From the NCBI RefSeq assembly GCF_000938265.1, contig NZ_JYFC01000010.1:1-64000 (forward strand): a DNA stretch of 64,000 nt, in the 5' to 3' direction. A program made the position numbers and the translations under genes. The DNA is from Agreia bicolorata. Its GTDB lineage: Bacteria > Actinomycetota > Actinomycetes > Actinomycetales > Microbacteriaceae. The notes beneath the pieces were generated by a model. The model did not search any database and was not told the DNA's origin. It saw only the letters and a list, made by a program, of their open reading frames with translations. Within the stretch, counting starts at the first letter, position 1, and every line of letters starts with the position of its first letter. Shown here piece by piece: positions 58,774 through 64,000 of the stretch.

Positions 58774-58877
58774 CCGTCAACTTTACGCGGCATTCCTGGG
58801 CGCCCCGCCCGCGGGGTGCGCGCCCACGCGGCGTGGCAAATGGATGCCGCATTCCACTCGATCTAGACTCGTCGCCC

Positions 58878-59657
58878 ATGAGCACTGCGACGCTGCCTGC
58901 CCGACGCCCCGCCCTCACCGCGAAGGGAGCGGCGACCCGCGCCCGCATTGTGGAAGCCGCGGCCGCCCTCGCTCGGCAGCGCGGCGCCGCCCGCACGAGC
59001 ATCGACGAGGTGAGGGCCGAGGCGCAGGTCAGCGCCTCGCAGCTCTACCACTACTTCTCCGACAAGAACGAGCTGATGCGTGCCGTCGTGGAGCACGAGG
59101 CAGTCGTCGCCATCGAGGAGCAATCGCAGCTCGCCGCCGTCGACAGCATCGAGTCGCTGCGCGCCTGGCGCGACGCGGTGGTCGATCACGCGGGCAGACG
59201 GGGGTTCCGCGGCTGGTCGCCTCTCGGATCGCTTGCCAGCGAGCTCATCGACACCGATCCGGATGCCCGTTCCGGGCTTGTCGACGGATTCGGGCTCTGG
59301 CTCGCCCCGGTTCGAGCCGGTCTCCTGGCGATGCAGGCTTCCGGCGCGCTGCGACCGGACGCCGATCCCGACGCGCTCGCTGCCGGTCTGCTCGCCTCGC
59401 TTCAAGGAGGGCTTCTCGTGAGCCGCGTGCTCGAGGAGACGGCTCCCCTCGAGGCGGCCCTCGATGCTGCGATCGCCCGAATCGAGAGCTTCGCACCGCG
59501 GACATCGTTGGCGCCGAGCCCCGCGGACAGCGCGCCGCGCCAGCCGCTGGCGCCCGCGGTCAGGCGCACGCCCGCGTCGCCGGCACGGGCATCCGGTGCC
59601 GTACCCACGTCGGCACCCCGCACGCCGCTGCGCCCCCGACGCCCGCTCGCCCGCTGA
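58878..59657 (+). CDS. TetR-family regulator, LmrA/YxaF type with basic tail
   Basis: A 259-residue regulator. The helix-turn-helix spans about residues 14-60 (TRARIVEAAAALARQRGAAR, then VSASQLYHYFSDKNELMRAV). The ligand domain contains RRGFRGWSPLGSLASEL, the signature of the LmrA/YxaF group. The last 55 residues are an unusual Pro/Ala/Arg-rich tail (TPLRPRRPLAR) of low complexity, absent from typical members, and its codons remain GC-rich. Start ATG 58878 is chosen; an upstream ATG at 58833 would add 15 residues within the divergent promoter gap. Confidence 0.8.
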   Translation: MSTATLPARRPALTAKGAATRARIVEAAAALARQRGAARTSIDEVRAEAQVSASQLYHYFSDKNELMRAVVEHEAVVAIEEQSQLAAVDSIESLRAWRDAVVDHAGRRGFRGWSPLGSLASELIDTDPDARSGLVDGFGLWLAPVRAGLLAMQASGALRPDADPDALAAGLLASLQGGLLVSRVLEETAPLEAALDAAIARIESFAPRTSLAPSPADSAPRQPLAPAVRRTPASPARASGAVPTSAPRTPLRPRRPLAR

Positions 59658-59762
59658 CGCGCGCCGCCCACCGGCGAGCGCGCACCGACCGCACCTTATC
59701 GAGTCGGCGCAGATGCGCCCTCCCGCGTGATCAAAGGTGCTTCTCCGCCGAGTCGCGGTGCA

Positions 59763-59789
59763 CCCCTTCGACAAGCTCACGGAACAGGG
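59763..59789. repeat. Palindromic repeat family, diverged half copy
   Basis: CCCCTTCGACAAGCTCACGG continues with AACAGGG and matches the inverted arm of the units at 45903 and 48557 with a few changes. It lies in the 199-bp gap between the TetR and hupB genes, which otherwise holds only the hupB terminator. Confidence 0.6.
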
Positions 59790-59802
59790 AGCCCGTTAAC
59801 GG

Positions 59803-59839
59803 CCTCAGGGGCGCCCGCGAGTAGCGGACACCCCTGAGG
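59803..59839 (-). terminator. hupB: hupB terminator
   Basis: CCTCAGGGG (59803-59811) and CCCCTGAGG (59831-59839) form a perfect 9-bp stem 17 bp beyond the hupB stop codon on the minus strand. Confidence 0.75.
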
Positions 59840-59856
59840 ATGAAGAATCGAAAAGA

Positions 59857-60144
59857 CTACTTGGCGGCAGCCTTGAGCTTCGAACCAGCGGAGATCTTGA
59901 CCGAGTGACCGGCGGCGATCTGGATGGCCTCACCCGTCTGCGGGTTGCGACCGGCGCGGGCTGCACGCGAGGTGCGCTCGACGGCGAGCCATCCCGGGAT
60001 GGTGACCTTGACGTCGTTGCCGACCGACTCCGCGAGCGTTGCGAAGAGGGCGTCGAGAACCTCGTTGACAGCGGACTGCGTCTGGCCGGATGCAGCAGCG
60101 ACCTGGGCGACGAGCTCGGTCTTGTTGAGTGACTTATCAGCCAT
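59857..60144 (-). CDS. hupB: DNA-binding protein HU
   Basis: A 95-residue bacterial histone-like protein. It has the full DNABII pattern: LNKTELVAQVAAASGQTQSAV for the helical body, then FATLAESVGNDVKVTIPGWLAVE, the arm region ERTSRAARAGRNPQTGEAIQI with the conserved RNP, and GHSVKISAGSKLKAAAK at the end. It is the short form, without the lysine-rich C-terminal tail of mycobacterial HupB. A GAGGAGGACACCCC stretch provides the ribosome-binding site. It lies downstream of rpsN in the same direction but with its own promoter-sized gap of 234 bp. Confidence 0.95.
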   Translation of the reverse strand: MADKSLNKTELVAQVAAASGQTQSAVNEVLDALFATLAESVGNDVKVTIPGWLAVERTSRAARAGRNPQTGEAIQIAAGHSVKISAGSKLKAAAK

Positions 60145-60312
60145 GGGGTGTCCTCCTCGGACCTTGTGCTGCGTGAAGCAGCTCTAGAAACGAAACGGTG
60201 GAAACCTTTGGTAGGCCACACGTCTGGTCTGTTGACCGTGACGAATGTATCAGAGATCGCCGGGATTTCGCGGATTACCGCGCCTCGGAGGCTCTGCGTG
60301 ACCTGTGAAACG

Positions 60313-60353
60313 TGAAAAAGGATGCCGACCCGATGGGCCGACATCCTTTTTCA
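60313..60353 (-). terminator. rpsN operon terminator
   Basis: TGAAAAAGGATG (60313-60324) and CATCCTTTTTCA (60342-60353) form a perfect 12-bp stem followed, on the minus strand, by A/T-rich ends. It begins 25 bp beyond the rpsN stop. Confidence 0.85.
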
Positions 60354-60378
60354 GATGCTCAGTGCGAGAAGCTCTGGA

Positions 60379-60684
60379 CTACCAGGAGCTCTTCGTGATG
60401 CCGGGCAGCTCGCCACGGTGAGCCATGTCACGGAAGCGAACACGGCTGATGCCGAACTTCGTGAGCACACCGCGGGGGCGGCCGTCGACTGCGTCACGGC
60501 TGCGCACGCGCACCGGTGAGGCGTTCTTGGGCAGCTTCTGCAGGCCGAGGCGGGCAGCCTCGCGCTCGGCGTCGGTCGACGTCGGGCTGACGAGAGCCTT
60601 CTTCAGCTCAAGGCGCTTGGTGTTGTAGCGAGCGACGATGACTTTGCGCTGCTCGTTCTTTGCAATCATGCTTTTCTTGGCCAT
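60379..60684 (-). CDS. rpsN: 30S ribosomal protein S14, zinc-free (C-minus) form
   Basis: A 101-residue S14. [18 protein letters not shown] at the start, [19 protein letters not shown] and [19 protein letters not shown] at the end are diagnostic. There are no cysteines, so this is the C-minus long form rather than the 61-residue zinc-ribbon form. The gene follows rpmB and rpmG with 3 bp before its start. In several Actinobacteria a C-minus rpmB-rpmG-rpsN set is induced by zinc shortage through Zur; in others it is the only copy. Confidence 0.95.
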   Translation of the reverse strand: MAKKSMIAKNEQRKVIVARYNTKRLELKKALVSPTSTDAEREAARLGLQKLPKNASPVRVRSRDAVDGRPRGVLTKFGISRVRFRDMAHRGELPGITKSSW

Positions 60685-60687
60685 GTG

Positions 60688-60855
60688 TTACCTCTCCTCC
60701 CGGAAGTCGACGTGCTGGCGGATGACCGGGTCGTACTTCTTGAGCACGAGGCGGTCGGGGTTGTTGCGGCGGTTCTTCTTGGTGACATAGGTGTAACCCG
60801 TGCCGGCCGTCGAACGCAGCTTGATGATGGGGCGGACGTCCTGGTGCTTTGCCAT
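60688..60855 (-). CDS. rpmG: 50S ribosomal protein L33, zinc-free form
   Basis: A 55-residue protein ([20 protein letters not shown] at the start, [15 protein letters not shown] at the end). It is the classical L33 pattern with [20 protein letters not shown]. No cysteine is present, so the zinc ribbon of the other L33 type is missing. The ATG overlaps the rpmB stop by one base (TAATG), and rpsN starts 3 bp after its TAA. The end contains a GGAGGAG that serves as ribosome-binding site for rpsN. Confidence 0.95.
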   Translation of the reverse strand: MAKHQDVRPIIKLRSTAGTGYTYVTKKNRRNNPDRLVLKKYDPVIRQHVDFREER

Positions 60856-61091
60856 TAGATTTTCTCCCCACGGGCGAGAAGATCTTTGACAACGCTCTCG
60901 ATGCCGCGTGCGTCGATGACCTTGATGCCCTTGGTGCTGAGCTGCAGGGTCACGCTACGACGAAGCGACGGAACGTAGTACGTCTTCTTCTGGATGTTCG
61001 GGTCGAACCGGCGCTTGGTGCGACGGTGCGAATGCGAGATGTTGTGTCCGAAGCCGGGAATGGCGCCGGTCACCTGGCAGGTTGCTGCCAT
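60855..61091 (-). CDS. rpmB: 50S ribosomal protein L28, C-minus form
   Basis: A 78-residue L28. [20 protein letters not shown] at the start and [20 protein letters not shown] toward the end are diagnostic. Only one cysteine is present instead of the zinc-binding four. GGAGG lies 6 bases before the ATG. Upstream, two direct repeats AGTTACCG (61104-61111 and 61124-61131) stand 20 bp apart in the leader or promoter. First gene of the three-gene ribosomal operon; the Zur-type regulator lies 188 bp upstream on the same strand. Confidence 0.95.
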   Translation of the reverse strand: MAATCQVTGAIPGFGHNISHSHRRTKRRFDPNIQKKTYYVPSLRRSVTLQLSTKGIKVIDARGIESVVKDLLARGEKI

Positions 61092-61103
61092 GATTTCCTC
61101 CAT

Positions 61104-61131
61104 AGTTACCGTAGAAAAACGCAAGTTACCG
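61104..61131 (-). promoter_or_regulatory. Spaced direct repeat upstream of rpmB
   Basis: AGTTACCG occurs at 61104-61111 and again at 61124-61131, i.e. CGGTAACT twice on the coding strand with a 20-bp period, 13 and 33 bases before the rpmB start. It may be a regulator site or leader structure. I find no canonical Zur box (TGAAAATnATTTTCA type) between 61092 and 61279. Confidence 0.35.
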
Positions 61132-61279
61132 CGCGTTCTACCCAAGATTGCTTGTCGGCACACGTCTGCCCCAAATGAATCAGGTGGGGGTTGGCGTACA
61201 TGCGAGTGGAGATGCCACTCGACCAACTACCAAGTTTAGGCGACCAGGCGGATGCGCGCAAGTACGCGCGTGCGCCGGG

Positions 61280-61678
61280 TCAGCCGGCGGGCGTCGGAAC
61301 GCAGGAGTTGCAGAAGCCGAAGATGTCGACAACGTGTTCGGGGCGCGAGAAGCCGTGCAGCGCGGCCGTCTTGCGCGCCCAGGACTCCACCTCGTCGGCT
61401 TCGATCTCGACAGTGAGCCCACAGCTGCGGCAGATAAGGTGGTGGTGATGCCCAGTGCTGCACGCGCGGTAGAGGCTCTCGCCATCGGGCGACTGCAGCG
61501 AGTCGGCCTCCCCCTCGTTCGCCAGGTCGGCCAGCGCACGATAGACCGTGGCCAGGCCGATGTACGAGCCGCTGGAGTGCAGATTGGAGTGGAGACCCTG
61601 GGCGCTCACAAAACCGATCTGGGTGCCGAGTGCGGCACGCACCGCCTCGCGCTGCCACGTGTTGCGCTTCACGACCAT
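61280..61678 (-). CDS. zur: Fur-family regulator, probably Zur
   Basis: A 132-residue metalloregulator. The winged helix is TWQREAVRAALGTQIGFVSA followed by IGLATVYRALADLANEG. The dimer domain contains STGHHHHLICRSCG, the histidine-rich regulatory metal site plus CxxC, and FGFCNSCVP, the second CxxC of the structural zinc site. Its place in one run with znuABC and next to zinc-free ribosomal proteins argues for zinc sensing rather than iron or peroxide. It is 66 bp downstream of znuB, probably in the same operon, so autoregulation by the znuA promoter outside the window is likely. Confidence 0.88.
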   Translation of the reverse strand: MVVKRNTWQREAVRAALGTQIGFVSAQGLHSNLHSSGSYIGLATVYRALADLANEGEADSLQSPDGESLYRACSTGHHHHLICRSCGLTVEIEADEVESWARKTAALHGFSRPEHVVDIFGFCNSCVPTPAG

Positions 61679-61744
61679 GATCCACCTCCGAGGCCACGTA
61701 TGGCCGAAATCCCCTCAACCTTAACCTGAGCCGCCGACGTTCGC

Positions 61745-62635
61745 CTAGGCATCCAATGCAACCAGTTTTCGCCCCGAGATGCCCCGTCGGGCCCTCGAAG
61801 CCGCGATGATGCGGCACACCACGTAGATAGCGAACGAGATCGTGGTGACGTAGGGACTGATGGGAACCGAGCCGCCGAGCGCCAGCATGATTCCGCCCAC
61901 GAGCGAGAGCACGGCGAAGAGCATGCTGAGCAGAGGAACGACAATCGGCGACGACGACACCCGCAGCGCGGCGGCGGCGGGGGTGACGAGAATCGACAGC
62001 ACCAGCAGGGAGCCCACGACCTGCACCGAGACGGCCACGGCCAGGCCGAGCAGCAGCATAAAGACGATCGAGAGCGTCTGAACCGGAACGCCTCGTGCCG
62101 CGGCCACATCGGCGTCGACACTGGCGAAGGTGAGCGGGCGCCACACCACGAGGAGGCCGACCACGACGATGATCGAGATGGCTATCAGCGAGTTGAGCCT
62201 CGGGTCGTCGACCGCAACGATCTGGCCGGTGAGCAGTCCGAACTTGTTGGCGCTACGGCCGGGGTAGAGCGCCAGACACAGGATGCCGAGACCGAGACCG
62301 AAGGGCATCAGCACGGCGATGATCGAATTGCGATCGCGCGACTTCGCGCCGAGGAAGCCGATGATGAGGGCCGCCACGATCGAGCCGATAAGAGAACCCT
62401 CGACCACCCCGATGCCGAAGAGCAGCCCGGCGGATGCACCGGCGAACGAGAGCTCGCTGATGCCGTGCACCGCGAAGGCCATATCGCGCGACATCACGAA
62501 CACTCCGATGAGGCCGCCCACGATGCCGAGCACGGCGCCCGCGATGATCGAGTTCTGCAGAAGCACGATCAAGTCGCCGTAGTCGGAGAAGTTGAAGATC
62601 TGCGACCAGAGGTCGGCCCAGTCGATACCGTTCAT
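61745..62635 (-). CDS. znuB: Zinc ABC transporter permease
   Basis: A 296-residue membrane protein with about eight helices of the ABC-3 family. NSIIAGAVLGIVGGLIGVFVMSRDMAFAVHGISELSFAGAS is the typical opening, and SVDADVAAARGVPVQTLSIVFMLLLGLAVA the cytoplasmic coupling region. It forms the channel for zinc (manganese is an alternative for this family). Its ATG overlaps the stop of the ATPase gene by four bases. Specificity for zinc is drawn from the adjacent Zur and the C-minus ribosomal genes. Confidence 0.9.
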   Translation of the reverse strand: MNGIDWADLWSQIFNFSDYGDLIVLLQNSIIAGAVLGIVGGLIGVFVMSRDMAFAVHGISELSFAGASAGLLFGIGVVEGSLIGSIVAALIIGFLGAKSRDRNSIIAVLMPFGLGLGILCLALYPGRSANKFGLLTGQIVAVDDPRLNSLIAISIIVVVGLLVVWRPLTFASVDADVAAARGVPVQTLSIVFMLLLGLAVAVSVQVVGSLLVLSILVTPAAAALRVSSSPIVVPLLSMLFAVLSLVGGIMLALGGSVPISPYVTTISFAIYVVCRIIAASRARRGISGRKLVALDA

Positions 62636-63552
62636 GATCGCGTTCCGCCGCCCGAGCCGGCCTGCTCGTTCAGTATCGGGTCGTCGTCGTGGTGATGATG
62701 CCCGTCGTGCCCGTGACTCGCATCCGGAACCCCCACCACGATCACGCGACCGCGCGTGCGGATGACGTCGACGGGAGAGCCGTAGAGCTCGGAGAGCACC
62801 TCGCTGCGCAGCACCTCGTCCGGCGTTCCTATGCGGAAGGATCCGCCCGCGAGGTAGAGCACCCGGTCGACCATGTCGAGCACGGGGTTGATGTCGTGAG
62901 TCACGAACAGCACGCCGAGGTCGCGCTGCCTGCGATGCGTGTCGATGAGTTCGGAGACCGCTCGCTGATGGGCGAGGTCGAGTGAGAGCAGCGGCTCGTC
63001 GCAGAGCAGCAGGCGCGGATCGCCCGCGAGCGACTGCCCGACGCGCAGGCGCTGCTGCTCACCGCCTGACAGTGTCGAGACCGCCACATTCGCGTACTCG
63101 GATGCGCCGACGGATGCGAGCAGATCGTCGACCTCGCGGCGTCGCGCGGCCCGAGGCAACGGCAACCCGAAGCGGTGGCCGTCGACGCCGAGCGCGACCA
63201 GGTCGCGGCCGCGAAGGGGAGCGCCTTCGTCGGCCAGCTTCTGCTGCGGAATGTACCCGATACGGCGGTTGCCTCGGGTGACGGGAGAACCCTCGAAGGC
63301 CATCGTTCCGGCGCTGAGCTGCTGCTGGCCGAGAATCACCTTGAGCAGGCTGGACTTGCCCGACCCGTTCGCCCCGAGCACGGCGATGAACTCGCCCGCA
63401 CGAACGTCGAAGTCGAGGTCGTGCCACAGCCGGCGCTCGCCGAATTGGAGCGCACCGCCCCGCACGCGCAGCACGACGTGTCGTGGGGCGTTGCGGGGCG
63501 AGGGCGCGGCTCCTGCGCGGGCTCGCGCCGACTTCGCCCCGAAGATCTTCAC
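62632..63552 (-). CDS. znuC: Zinc ABC transporter ATP-binding protein with His-rich tail
   Basis: A 306-residue ATPase. Walker A is VLGANGSGKSSLLKVILG near residue 60, the signature is LSGGEQQRLRVGQSLAGD, Walker B LLLCDEPLLSLD, and the H-loop VLFVTHDIN. The extra C-terminal tail holds HGHDGHHHHDDD, a run of metal ligands that could store or sense zinc. The start is GTG 63552. An N-terminal extension of about 25 residues (KSARARAGAAPSPRNAPR) precedes the core. Confidence 0.9.
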   Translation of the reverse strand: MKIFGAKSARARAGAAPSPRNAPRHVVLRVRGGALQFGERRLWHDLDFDVRAGEFIAVLGANGSGKSSLLKVILGQQQLSAGTMAFEGSPVTRGNRRIGYIPQQKLADEGAPLRGRDLVALGVDGHRFGLPLPRAARRREVDDLLASVGASEYANVAVSTLSGGEQQRLRVGQSLAGDPRLLLCDEPLLSLDLAHQRAVSELIDTHRRQRDLGVLFVTHDINPVLDMVDRVLYLAGGSFRIGTPDEVLRSEVLSELYGSPVDVIRTRGRVIVVGVPDASHGHDGHHHHDDDPILNEQAGSGGGTRS

Positions 63553-63562
63553 TCGGTGAAGA

Positions 63563-64000
63563 CTACTTGCCGCTGAGCGCGCTCTGAAGCGCGTTGAGGT
63601 TCGTCGTCATCCAGCTGATGTAGTCGGTTCCGGCGGGAAGCGTCTCAGTGACGGGAACGACGGGGATCTTGGAGTCCTTCGCAGCGGTCAGCACGAGCTC
63701 GGTCTGGGCGCCCGATGTCTGCTCGTTGTAGACGAGCACCTTGACTGCACCGGAGGAGAACAGATCGGTGGTCTGCTTGAGAACGTCGGCGGCAACGTCT
63801 GTGCCCTCTTCGATCCCCTCGCTGAAGGCGCCCGGTGTCTTGTTGACGAGGCCTGCGGCGGTGAGCATGTAGAGCGGCACGGGCTCGGTGATCGCGGCAC
63901 CTGCACCGTCGAACGAGGCCTTGATGTCCTTCTCCTGCTGCTCCAGTGCGGTGAGTTGACCTTCGAACGTCTTGGCGTTCTCCTCATAGGTCTTGGTGCC
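63563..64000 (-). CDS. znuA: Zinc ABC transporter substrate-binding protein, C-terminal part
   Basis: The window shows only the last 145 residues; the N-terminus lies beyond 64000. The part seen is the second lobe of a cluster A-I metal-binding protein: NAKTFEGQLTALEQQEKDIK as the end of the linker helix, VPLYMLTAAGLVNKTPGAFSEGIEEGT, VKVLVYNEQTSGAQTELV and PVVPVTETLPAGTDYISWM with the typical E-T-L. The first lobe with most histidine ligands and any signal peptide cannot be checked. It is the first gene of znuA-znuC-znuB-zur; 10 bp separate it from znuC. Confidence 0.85.
   Translation of the reverse strand, partial: GTKTYEENAKTFEGQLTALEQQEKDIKASFDGAGAAITEPVPLYMLTAAGLVNKTPGAFSEGIEEGTDVAADVLKQTTDLFSSGAVKVLVYNEQTSGAQTELVLTAAKDSKIPVVPVTETLPAGTDYISWMTTNLNALQSALSGK

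Noticed and set aside
1-64000. tRNA, rRNA, CRISPR arrays, insertion sequences, prophage genes and toxin-antitoxin pairs
   Set aside because: I looked for them on both strands and found no sequence that supports any of them; the mobile signals are limited to short repeats.

Overview
The window is GC-rich, densely coded DNA from an actinobacterium, most probably a member of Microbacteriaceae. This is inferred from gene content and style, not from a database search. The supporting signs are many GTG starts and ATGA stop/start overlaps, DUF2510, DUF2470 and DUF998 proteins, LAxTG-like wall-sorting signals, zinc-free (C-minus) L28/L33/S14 ribosomal proteins and an arsenate reductase of the actinobacterial single-domain type. 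I see no rRNA, tRNA, CRISPR array, prophage or insertion sequence. No gap between genes exceeds 300 bases.

Layout. 1-6310: small housekeeping and accessory genes (PLDc_N membrane protein, arsC, two DUF998 membrane proteins, a VOC protein, an AefR-like TetR with a striking double operator, a NYN/OST-HTH protein, YitT, Lrp/AsnC). 6315-10919: a 1534-residue wall-anchored surface protein with carboxypeptidase-regulatory-like domains and eleven Ig-like repeats. 11039-16821: SDR, unknown proteins, a DUF2510/SHOCT protein with a possible coupled small ORF, a membrane-anchored esterase, and an XRE-NBR1-Ig regulator divergent from a secreted DUF2690 protein. 16997-19483: quinone oxidoreductase and SulP transporter. 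19587-27553: a catabolic operon (UxuB-like, idonate/gulonate dehydrogenase, MHS transporter, ManD, KDPG aldolase, KDG kinase) under a divergent LacI regulator; together these would take an aldonate such as L-gulonate to pyruvate and glyceraldehyde 3-phosphate. 27567-32000: RecQ, TetR, Gfo/Idh/MocA and hydrolase genes.

32230-34690 holds two exported proteins; the second has six cysteine-free chaplin-like repeats and an LALTG anchor. 34796-42499 runs through SRPBCC, DUF2809, a P-loop kinase, a dienelactone-hydrolase fold that lacks its nucleophile, a MalT-like LuxR regulator, and an ABC exporter followed by a DesK/DesR-type two-component pair. 43117-45074 joins DUF2470 and an iron-boxed heme oxygenase, split by a LysM lipoprotein gene that lies between 41-bp perfect direct repeats. 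45219-51096 is a de novo NAD locus: nrtR, nadA, nadB, nadC and a NadS-type cysteine desulfurase. 51981-54243 carries two tandem LANTG-anchored paralogues with duplicated promoters. 54379-59657: Pif1-like helicase, an unknown membrane protein, a CopD-CtaG fusion and TetR. 59857-64000: hupB, rpsN-rpmG-rpmB (C-minus forms), a Zur-type Fur regulator and znuBCA, i.e. zinc supply next to zinc-sparing ribosomal proteins.

Small-scale structure is unusually rich. A 57-bp element with fixed ends and a variable middle occurs three times. A palindromic GTTCCCTGAGCCTGTCGAAG repeat family occurs at least four times, once in frame inside nadB. Several near-perfect long hairpins separate genes.
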